NCBI GenBank assembly: GCA_033782935.1
Contig: JAWQEG010000082.1
Coordinates: 1,736,001-1,800,000 of the forward strand
Direction of reading: 5' to 3'
Source: Petrolisthes cinctipes
Taxonomy: Eukaryota; Arthropoda; Malacostraca; Decapoda; Porcellanidae
DNA: 64,000 nt
The position numbers and the translations under genes were made by a program. Shown here one piece after another: positions 21,901 to 36,000 of this stretch. The notes under the pieces were generated by a model. That model did no database searches and was not told where the DNA came from. It was given only the letters and a program-made list of their open reading frames with translations. Within the stretch, counting starts at the first letter, position 1, and each line of letters begins with the position of its first letter.

Positions 21901-24900
21901 AAAACACCCGAAAATTTGATAATTTTTGGTCCCCGAAGCGATCTGTACATGACTAGTCAGTGCTAGAATGTTTTCAAAATATAGGCTCAAAACATGCTAA
22001 AAATCGATATTTTAAGTGTCCAAAGTCGATATGTGCATGCATCTTCTGTACCCGTTTATATCTCAAATTCAGGCTCAAAACACACGAAAATTCGACATTT
22101 TTGAGTCCCAGAAGCGATCTGTACATGCATACTCCTAGTTAGAGTATTTTTAAAATACAGGCCCAAAACATGCTAAAAATCGATATTTTAGGTGCCCAAA
22201 GTCAATATGTGCATGTATCTTCTGTACCCGTTTATATCTCAAATTCAGGCTCAAAACACCCGAAAATTCGATATTTTGGGGTCCCAGAAGCGATCTGTAC
22301 ATGTCTACTCAGTGCTAGAATATTTTCAAAATATTGGCCCAAAACATGCTAAAAATCGATATTTTAGGTGCCCAAAGTCGATATCTCAAATTCAGGTCTA
22401 AAACACCCAAAAACTCGATATTTTGGGGTCCCAGAAGCGATCTGTACATGCCTACTCAGTGCTAGAATGTTTTCTAAATACAGGCTCAAAACATGCTGAA
22501 AATCGATATTTTAAGTGTCCAAAGTTGATATGTGCATGCATCTTCTGTACCCGTTTATATCTCAAATTCTGGCTTAAAACACCAGAAAATTCGGTATTTT
22601 TGGGTCCCAAAAGAGATCTGTACATCTCTACTCCTAGTTAGAATGTTTTCTAAATACAGGCGCAAAACATACTGAAAATCGATCTTTTAGGTGCCCAAAA
22701 GTCGATATGTGGATGCATCTTCTGTACCTGTTTATATCTCAAATTCAGGCTCAAAACACCCGAAGATTCGATATTTTGGGGTCCCAGAAGCGATCTGTAC
22801 TTGCTTACTCAGTGCTAGAATTTTTTCAAAATATAGGCCCAAAAAATGCTAAAAATCGATATTTTAAGTGTCCAAAGTCAATATGTGCATGCATCATCTG
22901 TACCCGTTTATATCTCAAATTCAGGCTCAAAACACCCGAAAATTCGATATTTTGGGGTCCCAGAAGTGATCTGTACATGCCTACTTAGTGCTAGAATATT
23001 TTCAAAATATAGGCCCAAAACATGCTAAAATCGATATTTTAGGTGCCCAAAGTCGATATCTCAAATTCAGGCCCAAAACACCCGAAAATTCGATATTCTG
23101 GGGTCTTAGAAGCGAACTGTACATGCCTACTCAGTGTTAGAGTATTTTCAAAATACAGGCTCAAAACATACTGAAAATCGATCTTTTAGGTGCCCAAAAG
23201 TCGATATGTAAATGCATCTTCTGTACCCGTTTATATCCCAAATTTAACCTCAAAACACCCGAAAATTTGATATTTTTGGGTCCCAGAAGCGATCTGTAGA
23301 TAACTACTCAGTGCTAGAATTTTTTTAAAATATAGGCTCAAAACATGCTAAAAATCGATATTTTAAGTGTCCAAAGTCGATATGTGCATGCATCATCTGT
23401 ACCCATTTATATCTCAAATTCAGGCTCAAAACACCCGAAAATTCGATATTTTGGGGTCCCAGAAGTGATCTGTACATGCCTACTTAGTGCTAGAATATTT
23501 TCAAAATATAGGCCCAAAACATGCTAAAAATCGATATTTTAGGTGCCCAAAGTCGATATCTCAAATTCATGCCCAAAATACCCTAAAATTCGATATTTTG
23601 GGGTCCCTGAAGCGAACTGTACATGCCTACTCAGATGCAGGCCCAAAACATGCTAAAAATCGATATTTTAGGTGCCCAAAGTCAACATGTGTATTCATCC
23701 TCTGCACTCGTTTATATCTCAAATTCAACCTCAAAACACCCGAAAATTTGATAATTTTGGGTCCCAGAAGCGATCTGTACATGTCTAGTCAGTGTTAGAA
23801 TGTTTTAAAAATATATGCTTAAAACATGCTAAAAATCGATATTTTAAGTGTCCAAAGTCGATATGTGCATGCCTCTTCTGTACCCGTTTATATCTCAAAT
23901 TCAGGCTCAAAACACCCGAAAATTCGATATTTTGGGGTCCCAGAAGCGATCTGTACATGCCTACTCAGATGCAGGCCCAAAACATGCTGAAAATCGATAT
24001 ATTAGGTGCCCAAATTCAACATGTGTGTGCATCTTCTGCACTCGTTTATATCTCAAATTCAACCTCAAAACACCCGAAAATTTGATAATTTTGGGTCACA
24101 GAAGCGATCTGTACATGTCTAGTCAGTGTTAGAATGTTTTCAAAATATAGGCTCAACACATGCTAAAAATCGATATTTTAAGTCTCCAAAGTCGATATGT
24201 GCATGCATCTTCTGTACCCGTTTATATCTCAAATTCAGGCTGAAAACATCAGAAAATTCGATATTTTTGGGTCCCAGAAGCGATCTGTACATGCCTACTC
24301 CTAGTTAGAGTATTTTTAAAATACAGGCCCAAAACATGCTGAAAATCGATCTTTTAGGTGCCCAAAGTTAATATGAGCATGCATCATCTGTACCCGTTTA
24401 TATCTCAAATTCAGGCTCAAAACACCCGAAAATTCGGCATTTTTAGGTCCTAGAAGAGATCTGTACATCCCTACTCCTTGTTAGAATGTTTTCAAGATAC
24501 AGAACCAAAACATGCTAAAAATCGATATTTTAGGTGCCCAAAAGTCGATAGGTGCATGCATCTTATGTACCCGTTTATATCTCAAATTCAGGCTCAAAAC
24601 CCCCGAAAATTCGATATTTTGGGGTCCCTGAAGTGATCTGTACATGCCTACTCAGTGCTAGAATATTTTCAAAATATAGGCCCAAAACATGCTAAAAATC
24701 AATATTTTAGGTGCCCAAAGTCGATATTTCAAATTAAGGCCCGAAACACCCGAAAATTCGATATTATGGGGTCCCAGAAGCGAACTGTACATGCCTACTC
24801 CGTGTTAGAGTATTTTCAAAATACAGGCCCAAAACATACTGAAAATCGATCTTTTTGGTGCCCAAAAGTCGATATGTGCATGCATCATCTGTACCCGTTT

Positions 24901-26040
24901 ATATCTCAAATTCAGGCTCCAAACACCCGAAAATTCGATATTTTGGGGTCCCAGAAGCGATCTGTACATGCCTTCTTAGATGCAGGCCCAAAACATGCTG
25001 AAAATCGATATTTTAGGTGCCCAAAGTCAACATGTATATGCATCTTCTGCACTCGTTTATATCTCAAATTCAACCTCAAAACACCCGAAAATTTGATAAT
25101 TTTGGGTCACAGAAACGATCTGTACATGTCTAGTCAGTGCTAGAATGTTTTCAAAATATAGGCTCAAAACATGCTAAAAATCGATATTTTAAGTGTCCAA
25201 AGTCGATATCTCAAATTTAGGTCCAAAACACCCAAAAACTCGATATTTTGGGGTCCCAGAAGCGATCTGTACATGCCTACTCAGTGCTAGAATGTTTTCA
25301 AAATACCGGCCCAAAACGTGCTGAAAATCGATATTTTAAGTGTCCAAAGTCGATATGTGCATGCATCTTCTGTACCTGTTTATATCTCAAATTCAGGCTC
25401 AAAACACCCGAAAATTCGGTATTTTTGGGTCCCAGAAGCGATCTGTACATCCCTACTCCTAGTTAGAATGTTTTCAAGATTCAGACTCAAAACATGTTCA
25501 AAATCGATATTTTATGTGCCCAAAGTCAACATGTGTATGCATCTTCTGCACTCGTTTATATCTCAAATTCAACCTCAAAACACCCGAAAATTTGATAATT
25601 TTGGGTCCCAGAAGCGATCTGTACATGTCTAGTCAGTGGTAGAATGTTTTAAAAATATATGCTTAAAACATGCTAAAAATCGATATTTTAAGTGTCCAAA
25701 GTCGATATGTGCATGCCTCTTCTGTACCCGTTTATATCTCAAATTCAGGCTCAAAACACCCGAAAATTCGATATTTTGGGGTCCCAGAAGCGATCTGTAC
25801 ATGCCTACTCAGTGTTAGAATGTTTTCAAAATACAGGCCCAAAACGTGCTGAAAATCGATATTTTAAGTGTCCAAAGTCGATATGTGCATGCATCTTCTG
25901 TACCCGTTTATATCTCAAATTCAGGCTGAAAACACCCGAAAATTCGGTATTTTTGGGTCCCAGAAGCGATCTGTACATCCCTACTCCTAGTTAGAATGTT
26001 TTCAAGATACAGACCCAAAACATGCTCAAAATCGATATTT
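18970..26040 (+). repeat. Direct duplication with offset 5039/4687 bp
   Basis: About 18970-20160 matches 24010-25200 at an offset of 5039 bp (19087 to 24126, 19616 to 24655). From about 20510 to 21350 the match is at 25200-26040 with offset 4687 (20631 to 25318, 20983 to 25670). The change of 352 bp equals two monomers missing from the second copy. The joint lies in a hybrid monomer near 25195-25215, where AAGTGTCCAAAGTCGATAT runs into CTCAAATTTAGGTCC. Confidence 0.75.
21373..23529 (+). repeat. Paralogous copy of the left flank; empty insertion site at its end
   Basis: This is the right-hand copy of 9215-11195, with one additional monomer inserted between about 22515 and 22690. At 23529/23530 it reads through GCTAAAAATCGATATTTTAG without interruption, whereas the left copy is split at the same base by the DIRS element. 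It documents the pre-insertion state of the site. Confidence 0.83.
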
Positions 26041-26221
26041 TAGGTGCCCAAAGTCGATATGTGCATGCCTCTTCTGTACCCGTTTATATATTTTAAATTC
26101 AGGCTCAAAACACCCGAAAATTCGATATTTTGGGGTCCCAGAAGCGATCTGTACATGCCTACTCAGATGCAGGCCCAAAACATGCTAAAAATCGATATTT
26201 TAGGTGCCCAAAGTCAACATG

Positions 26222-29200
26222 TGTATGCATCCTCTGCACTCGTTTATATCTCAAATTCAACCTCAAAACACCCGAAAATTTGATAATTTTGGGTCCCAGA
26301 AGCGATCTATACATGTCTAGTCAGTGTTAGAATGTTTTAAAAATATAGCTTAAAACATGCTAAAAATCGATATTTTAAGTGTCCAAAGTCGATATGTGCA
26401 TGCCTCTTCTGTACCCGTTTATATCTCAAATTCAGGCTCAAAACACCCGAAAATTCGATATTTTGGGGTCCCAGAAGCGATCTGTACATGCCTACTCAGA
26501 TGCAGGCCCAAAACATGCTGAAAATCGATATTTTAGGTGCCCAAAGTCAACATGTGTATGCATCTTCTGCACTCGTTTATATCTCAAATTCAACCTCAAA
26601 ACACCCGAAAATTTGATAATTTTGGGTCACAGAAGCGATCTGTACATGTCTAGTCAGTACTAGAATGTTTTCAAAATATAGGCTCAAAACATGCTAAAAA
26701 TCGATATTTTAAGTGTCCAATGTCGATATGTGCATGCCTCTTCTGTACCCGTTTATATCTCAAATTCAGGCTCAAAACACCCGAAAATTCGATATTTTGG
26801 GGTCCCAGAAGCGATCTGTACATGCCTACTCAGATGCAGGCCCAAAACATGCTGAAAATCGATATTTTAGGTGCCCAAATTCAACATGTGTATGCATCTT
26901 CTGCACTCGTTTATATCTCAAATTCAACCTCAAAACACCCGAAAATTTGATAATTTTGGGTCACAGAAGCGATCTGTACATGTCTAGTCAGTGTTAGAAT
27001 GTTTTCAAAATATAGGCTCAAAACATGCTAAAAATCGATATTTTAAGTGTCCAATGTCGATATGTGCATGTCTCTTCTGTACCCGTTTATATCTCAAATT
27101 CAGGCTCAAAACACCCGAAAATTCGATATTTTGGGGTCCCAGAAGCGATCTGTACATGCCTACTCAGATGCAGGCCCAAAACATGCTGAAAATCGATATT
27201 TTAGGTGCCCAAATTCAACATGTGTATGCATCTTCTGCACTCGTTTATATCTCAAATTCAACCTCAAAACACCCGAAAATTTGATAATTTTGGGTCACAG
27301 AAGCGATCTGTACATGTCTAGTCAGTGTTAGAATGTTTTCAAAATATAGGCTCAAAACATGCTAAAAATCGATATTTTAAGTGTCCAATGTCGATATGTG
27401 CATGCCTCTTCTGTACCCGTTTATATCTCAAATTCAGGCTCAAAACACCCGAAAATGCGATATTTTTGGGTCCCAGAAGCGATCTGTACATGCCTACTCC
27501 GTGTTAGAGTATTTTCAAAATACAGGCCCAAAAAATGGTAAAAATTGATATTTTAGGTGCCCAAAGTCAATATGGGGATGCATCTTCTGCACCCGTTTAT
27601 ATCTCAAATTCAGGTCCAAAACACCCAAAAACTCGATATTTTGAGGTCCCAGAAGCGTTCTGTACATGCCTACTCAGTGCTAGACTGTTTTCAAAATACA
27701 GGCCCAAAACGTGCTGAAAATCGATATTTTAAGTGTCCAAAGTCGATATGTGCATGCATCTTCTGTACCCGTTTATATCTCAAATTCAGGCTCAAAACAC
27801 CCGAAAATTCGGTATTTTTGGGTCCCAGAAGCGATCTGTACATCCCTACTCCTAGTTAGAATGTTTTCAGGATACAGACCCAAAACATGCTCAAAATCGA
27901 TATTTTAGGTGCCCAAAAGTCGATATTTGCATGCATCTTCTGTACCCGTTTATACCTGAAGTTCAGGCTCAAAACACCCGAAAATTCGATATTTCGGGGT
28001 CCCAGAAGCGATCTGCACATGCCTACTCAGTGCTAGAATATTTACAAAATATAGGCCCAAAACATGCTAAAAATCGATATTTTAGGTGCCCAAAGTCGAT
28101 ATCTCGAATTCAGGTCAAAAACACCCGAAAATTCGATATTTTGGGGTCCCAGAAGCGATCTGTACATGCCTACTCCGTGTTAGAGTATTTTCAATATACA
28201 GGCCCAAAACATACTAAAAATCGATCTTTTAAGAGCCCAAAAGTCGATATGTGTATGCATCCTCTGCACTCGTTTATATCTCAAATTCAACCTCAAAACA
28301 CCCGAAAATTTGATAATTTTGGGTCCCAGAAGCGATCTGTACATGTCTAGTCAGTGTTAGAATGTTTTAAAAATATAGCTTAAAACATGCTAAAAATCGA
28401 TATTTTATGTGTCCAAAGTCGATATGTGCATGTCTCTTCTGTACCCGTTTATATCTCAAATTCAGGCTCAAAACACCCGAAAATTCGATATTTTGGGGTC
28501 CCAGAAGCGATCTGTACATGCCTACTCAGATGCAGGACCAAAACATGCTGAAAATCGATATTTTAGGTGCCCAAAGTCAACATGTGTATGCATCTTCTGC
28601 ACTCGTTTATATCTCAAATTCAACCTCAAAACACCCGAAAATTTGATAATTTTGGGTCACAGAAGCGATCTGTACATGTCTAGTCAGTACTAGAATGTTT
28701 TCAAAATATAGGCTCAAAACATGCTAAAAATCGATATTTTAAGTGTCCAATGTCGATATGTGCATGCCTCTTCTGTACCCGTTTATATCTCAAATTCAGG
28801 CTCAAAACACCCGAAAATTCGATATTTTGGGGTCCCAGAAGCGATCTGTACATGCCTACTCAGATGCAGGCCCAAAACATGCTGAAAATCGATATTTTAG
28901 GTGCCCAAATTCAACATGTGTATGCATCTTCTGCACTCGTTTATATCTCAAATTCAACCTCAAAATACCCGAAAATTTGATAATTTTGGGTCACAGAAGC
29001 GATCTGTACATGTCTAGTCAGTGTTAGAATGTTTTCAAAATATAGGCTCAAAACATGCTAAAAATCGATATTTTAAGTGTCCAATGTCGATATGTGCATG
29101 CCTCTTCTGTACCCGTTTATATCTCAAATTCAGGCTCAAAACACCCGAAAATTCGATATTTTGGGGTCCCAGAAGCGATCTGTACATGCCTACTCAGATG

Positions 29201-30281
29201 CAGGCCCAAAACATGCTGAAAATCGATATTATAGGTGCCCAAATTCAACATGTGTATGCATCTTCTGCACTCGTTTATATCTCAAATTCAACCTCAAAAC
29301 ACCCGAAAATTTGATAATTTTGGGTCACAGAAGCGATCTGTACATGTCTAGTCAGTGTTAGAATGTTTTCAAAATATAGGCTCAAAACATGCCAAAAATC
29401 GATATTTTAAGTGTCCAATGTCGATATGTGCATGCCTCTTCTGTACCCGTTTATATCTCAAATTCAGGCTCAAAACACCCGAAAATGCGATATTTTTGGG
29501 TCCCAGAAGCGATCTGTACATGCCTACTCCGTGTTAGAGTATTTTCAAAATACAGGCCCAAAAAATGGTAAAAATCGATATTTTAGGTGCCCAAAGTCAA
29601 TATGGGGATGCATCTTCTGCACCCGTTTATATCTCAAATTCAGGTCCAAAACACCCAAAAACTCGATATTTTGAGGTCCCAGAAGCGTTCTGTACATGCC
29701 TACTCAGTGCTAGACTGTTTTCAAAATACAGGCCCAAAACGTGCTGAAAATCGATATTTTAAGTGTCCAAAGTCGATATGTGCATGCATCTTCTGTACCC
29801 GTTTATATCTCAAATTCAGGCTCAAAACACCCGAAAATTCGGTATTTTTGGGTCTCAGAAGCGATCTGTACATCCCTACTCCTAGTTAGAATGTTTTCAG
29901 GATACAGACCCAAAACATGCTCAAAATCGATATTTTAGGTGCCCAAAAGTCGATATTTGCATGCATCTTCTGTACCCGTTTATACCTGAAGTTCAGGCTC
30001 AAAACACCCGAAAATTCGATATTTCGGGGTCCCAGAAGCGATCTGCACATGCCTACTCAGTGCTAGAATATTTACAAAATATAGGCCCAAAACATGCTAA
30101 AAATCGATATTTTAGGTGCCCAAAGTCGATATCTCGAATTCAGGTCAAAAACACCCGAAAATTCGATATTTTGGGGTCCCAGAAGCGATCTGTACATGCC
30201 TACTCCGTGTTAGAGTATTTTCAATATACAGGCCCAAAACATACTGAAAATCGATCTTTTAAGAGCCCAAAAGTCGATATG
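26222..30281 (+). repeat. Tandem duplication of a 2030-bp unit
   Basis: Positions 26222-28251 are repeated at 28252-30281; matches include 26379/28409, 26713/28743, 27535/29565 and 27931/29961, all 2030 bp apart. Few differences are visible. The joint is sharp. The monomer at 28200-28260 begins like the one at 30230 (TTTTAAGAGCCC) and ends like the one at 26222 (TATGCATCCTCTGCACTCG). Each copy contains a 334-bp dimer series and a block of gag-free, plain satellite monomers. Confidence 0.88.
26365..27366 (+). repeat. 334-bp dimer repeats (176 + 158 bp), three copies
   Basis: A full 176-bp monomer and a 158-bp CTCAGATGCAGG monomer alternate, giving a 334-bp period (26379, 26713 and 27047). The same series is present 2030 bp later, at 28395-29396. 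The later dimers carry CCAATGTCGATATG where other monomers have CCAAAGTCGATATG, so the dimer spread locally after this change. Confidence 0.8.
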
Positions 30282-30893
30282 TGGATGCATCTTCTGTACC
30301 CGTTTATATCTCAAATTCAGGCTCAAAACACCCGAAAATTCGATATTTTGGGGTCCCAGAAGCGATCTGTCCATGCCCACTCAGATGCAGGCCCAAACCA
30401 TGCTGAAAATCGATATTTTAGGTGCCCAAAGTCAACATGTGTATGCATCTTCTGCACTCGTTTATATCTCAAATTCAAACTCAAAACACCCGAAAATTTG
30501 ATAATTTTTGGTCCCAGAAGTGATCTGTACATGTCTAGTCAGTGCTAGAATGTTTTCAAAATATAGGCTCAAAACATGCTAAAAATCGATATTTTAAGTG
30601 TCCAAAGTCGATATGTGCATGCATCTTCTGTACCCGTTTATATCTCAAATTCAGGCTCAAAACACCCGAAAATTCGGTATTTTTGGGTCCCAGAAGCGAT
30701 CTGTACATCCCTACTCCTAGTTAGAATGTTTTCAAGATACAGACCCAATACATGCTCAAAATCGATATTTTAGGTGCCCAAAGTCAACATGTGTATGCAT
30801 CTTCTGCACTCGTTTATATCTCAAATTCAACCTCAAAACACCCGAAAATTTGATAATTTTGGGTCCCAGAAGCGATCTGTACATGTCTAGTCA

Positions 30894-33030
30894 GTGTTAG
30901 AATGTTTTAAAAATATATGCTTAAAACATGCTAAAAATCGATATTTTAAGTGTCCAAAGTCGATATGTGCATGCCTCTTCTGTACCCGTTTATATCTCAA
31001 ATTCAGGCTCCAAACACCCGAAAATTCGATATTTTGGGGTCCCAGAAGCGATCTGTACATGCCTACTCAGTGCTAGAATGTTTTCAAAATACAGGCCCAA
31101 AACGTGCTGAAAATCGATATTTTAAGTGTCCAAAGTCGATATGTGCATGCATCTTCTGTACCCGTTTATATCTCAAATTCAGGCTGAAAACACCCGAAAA
31201 TTCGGTATTTTTGGGTCCCAGAAGCGATCTGTACATCCCTACTCCTAGTTAGAATGTTTTCAAGATACAGACCCAAAACATGCTCAAAATCGATATTTTA
31301 GGTGCCCAAAGTCAACATGTGTATGCATCTTCTGCACTCGTTTATATCTCAAATTCAACCTCAAAACACCCGAAAATTTGATAATTTTGGGTCCCAGAAG
31401 CGATCTGTACATGTCTAGTCAGTGTTAGAATGTTTTAAAAATATATGCTTAAAACATGCTAAAAATCGATATTTTAAGTGTCCAAAGTCGATATGTGCAT
31501 GCATCTTCTGTACCCGTTTATACCTGAAGTTCAGGCTCAAAACACCCGAAAATTCGATATTTCGGGGTCCCAGAAGCGATCTGCACATGCCTACTCAGTG
31601 CTAGAATATTTACAAAATATAGGCCCAAAACATGCTAAAAATCGATATTTTAGGTGCCCAAAGTCGATATCTCGAATTCAGGTCAAAAACACCCGCAAAT
31701 TCGATATTTTGGGGTCCCAGAAGCGATCTGTACATGCCTACTCCGTGTTAGAGTATTTTCAATATACAGGCCCAAAACATACTGAAAATCGATCTTTTAG
31801 GTGCCCAAAAGTCGATATGTGGATGCATCTTCTGTACCCGTTTATATCTCAAATTCATGCTCAAAACACCCGAAAATTCGATATTTTGGGGTCCCAGAAG
31901 CGATCTGTACTTGCTTACTCCGTGTTAAAGTATTTTCAAAATATAGGCTAAAACAAGCTAAAAATCGATATTTTAGGTGACCAAAGTCGATATGTGCATG
32001 CATCTTCTGTACCCGTTTATATCCCAAATTCAACCTCAAAACACCCGAAAATTCGGTATTTTTGGGTCCCAGAAGCGATCTGTACATCCCTACTCCTAGT
32101 TAGAATGTTTTCAAGATACAGACCCAAAACATGCTCAAAATCGATATTTTAGGTGCCCAAAGTCAACATGTGTATGCATCTTCTGCACTCGTTTACATCT
32201 CAAATTCAACCTCAAAACACCCGAAAATTTGATAATTTTGGGTCCCAGAAGCGATCTGTACATGTCTAGTCAGTGTTAGAATGTTTTAAAAATATATGCT
32301 TAAAACATGCTAAAAATCGATATTTTAAGTGTCCAAAGTCGATATGTGCATGCCTCTTCTGTACCCGTTTATATCTCAAATTCAGGCTCAAAACACCAGA
32401 CAATTCGATATCTTGGGGTCCCAGAAGCGATCTGTACATGCCTACTCAGTGCTAGAATGTTTTCAAAATACAGGCCCAAAACGTGCTGAAAATCGATATT
32501 TTAAGTGTCCAAAGTCGATATGTGCATGCATCTTCTGTACCCGTTTATATCTCAAATTCAGGCTCAAATACCCGAAAATTCGGTATTTTTGGGTCCCAGA
32601 AGCGATCTGTACATCCCTACTCCTAGTTAGAATGTTTTCAAGATACAGACCCAAAACATGCTCAAAATCGATATTTTAGGTGCCCAAAGTCAACATGTGT
32701 ATGCATCTTCTGCACTCGTTTATATCTCAAATTCAACCTCAAAACACCCGAAAATTTGATAATTTTGGGTCCCAGAAGCGATCTGTACATGTCTAGTCAG
32801 TGTTAGAATGTTTTAAAAATATATGCTTAAAACATGCTAAAAATCGATATTTTAAGTGTCCAAAGTCGATATGTGCATGCATCTTCTGTACCCGTTTATA
32901 TCTCAAATTCAGGCTCAAAACACCCGAAAATTCGGTATTTTTGGGTCCCAGAAGCGATCTGTACATCCCTACTCCTAGTTAGAATGTTTTCAGGATACAG
33001 ACCCAAAACATGCTCAAAATCGATATTTTA
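30894..33030 (+). repeat. About 528-bp trimeric units
   Basis: A set of three monomers begins with a copy carrying TTTTAAAAATATATGCTTAAAAC, recognisable at 30894, 31422, 32273 and 32800. Complete units are 30894-31421 (528 bp) and 32273-32799 (527 bp). The units starting at 31422 and 32800 change to other monomer types after their first monomer. The same unit also occurs at 20949 and 25636, so it has been moved between parts of the array. Confidence 0.7.
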
Positions 33031-36000
33031 GGTGCCCAAAAGTCGATATTTGCATGCATCTTCTGTACCCGTTTATACCTGAAATTCAGGCTCAAAACAC
33101 CCGAAAATTCGATATTTCGGGGTCCCAGAAGCGATCTGCACATGCCTACTCAGTGCTAGAATATTTACAAAATATAGGCCCAAAACATGCTAAAAATCGA
33201 TATTTTAGGTGCCCAAAGTCGATATCTCAAATTCAGGTCAAAAACACCCGAAAATTCGATATTTTTGGGTCCCAGAAGCGATCTGTACATGCCTACTCCG
33301 TGTTAGAGTATTTTCAATATACAGGCCCAAAACATACTGAAAATCGATCTTTTAGGTGCCCAAAAGTCGATATGTGGATGCATCTTCTGTACCCGTTTAT
33401 ATCTCAAATTCAGGCTTAAAACACCCGAAAATTCGATATTTTGGGGTCCCAGAAGCGATCTGTACATGCCCACTCAGATGCAGGCACAAAACATGCTGAA
33501 AATCGATATTTTAGGAGCCCAAAGTCAACATGTGTATGCATCTTCTGCACTCGTTTATATCTCAAATTCAACCTCAAAACACCCGAAAATTTGATAATTT
33601 TTGGTCCCAGAAGCGATCTGTACATGTCTAGTCAGTGCTAGAATGTTTTCATAATATATACTCAAAAAATGCTAAAAATCGATATTTTAAGTGTCCAAAG
33701 TCGATATGTGCATGCATCTTCTGTACCCGTTTATATCTCAAATTCAGGGTCAAAACACCCGAAAATTCGGTATTTTTGGGTCCCACAAGCGATTTGTACA
33801 TCTCTACTCCTAGTTAGAATGTTTTCTAAATACAGGCCCAAAACATACTGAAAATCAATCTTTTAGGTGCCCAAAAGTCGATATGTGGATGCATCTTCTG
33901 TACCTGTTTATATCTCAAATTCAGGCTCAAAACACCCGAAAATTCGATATTTTGGGGTCCCAGAAGCGATTTGTACTTGCTTACTCCGTGTTAGAGTATT
34001 TACAAAATACAGGCCAAAACAAGCTGAAAATCGATATTTTAGGTGACCAAAGTCAACATGTGTATGCATCTTCTGCACCCGTTTATATCCCAAATTCAAC
34101 CTCAAAACACCCGAAAATTCTATATTTTTGGGTCCCAGAAGCAATCTGTACATGCCTACTCAGTGCTAGAATTTTTTCAAAATATAGGCCCAAAACATGC
34201 TAAAAATCGATATTTTAGGTCCCCAAAGTCGATATCTCAAATTCAGGCCCAAAACACCCGAAAATTCAATATTTTTGGGTCCCAGAAGCGAACTGAACAT
34301 GCCTACTCAGTGTTAGAGTATTTTCAAAATACAGGCTCAAAACATACTGAAAATCGATCTTTTAGGTGCCCAAAAGTCGATATGTGGATGCATCTTCTGT
34401 ACCCGTTTATATCTCAAATTCAGGCTCAAAACACCCGAAAATTCGATATTTTGAGGTCCCAGAAGCGATCTGTACATGCCCACTCAGATGCAGGCACAAA
34501 ACATGCTGAAAATCGATATTTTAGGTGCCCAAAGTCAACATGTGTATGCATCTTCTGCACTCGTTTATATCTCAAATTCAACCTCAAAACACCCGAAAAT
34601 TTGATAATTTTTGGTCCCAGAAGCGATCTGTACATGTCTAGTCAGTGCTAGAATGTTTTCATAATATAGGCTCAAAACATGCTAAAAATCGATATTTTAA
34701 GTGTCCAAAGTCGATATGTGCATGCATCATCTGTACCCGTTTATATCTCAAATTCAGGCTCAAAACACCCGAAAATTCGATATTTTGGGGTCCCAAAAGT
34801 GATCTGTACATGCCTACTTAGTGCTAGAATATTTTCAAAATATAGGCCCAAAACAAGCTAAAAATCGATATTTTAGGTCCCCAAAGTCGATATTTCAAAT
34901 TCAGGCCCAAAACACCCGAAAATTCGATATTTTTGGGTCCCAGAAGCGAACTGAACATGCCTACTCAGTGTTAGAGTATTTTCAAAAAACAGGCTCAAAA
35001 CATATTGAAAATCGATCTTTTAGGTGCCCAAAAGTCGATATGTAAATGCATCTTTTCTGTACCCGTTTATATCCCAAATTTAACCTCAAAACACCCGAAA
35101 ATTCGATATTTTTGGGTCCCAGAAGCGATCTGTAGATGCCTACTCAGTGCTAGAATGTTTTCAAAATATAGGCTCAAAACATGCTAAAAATCGATATTTT
35201 AAGTGTCCAAAGTCGATATGTGCATGCATCATCTGTACCCGTTTATATCTCTAATTCAGGCTCAAAACACCCAAAAACTCGATATTTTGGGATCCCAGAA
35301 GTGATCTGTACATGCCTACTCAATGCTAGAATGTTTTCAAAATACAGGCCCAAAACATGCTGAAAATCGATATTTTAGGTGCCCAAAGTCAATATGTGCA
35401 TGCATCTTCTGTACCCGTTTATATCTCAAATATAGGCTCAAAACGCCCGAAAATTCGGTATTTTTGGATCCCAGAAGCGATCTGTACATCCCTACTCCTA
35501 GTTAGAATGTTTTCAAGATACAGACCAAAACATGCTCAAAATCGATCTTTTAGGTGCCCAAAAGTTGATATGTGGATGCATCTTCTGTACCCGTTTATAT
35601 CTCAGATTCAGGCTCAAAACACCCGAAAATTCGATATTTTGGGGTCCCAGAAGCGATCTGTACTTGCTTACTCCGTGTTAGAGTATTCTTTAAAATATAG
35701 GCTCAAAACATGCTAAAAATCGATATTTTATGTGTCCAAAGTCGATATGTGCATGCATCATCTGTACCCGTTTATATCTCAAATTCAGGCTCAAAACACC
35801 CGAAAATTCGATATTTTGGGGTCCCAGAAGTGATTTGTACATGCCTACTTAGTGCTACAATATTTTCAAAATATAGGCCCAAAACATTCTACAAATCGAT
35901 ATTTTAGGTCCCCAAAGACGATATCTCAAATTCTGGCCCAAAACACCCGAAAATTCGATATTTTGGGGTCCCAAAAGCGAACTGTACATGCCTACTCCGT

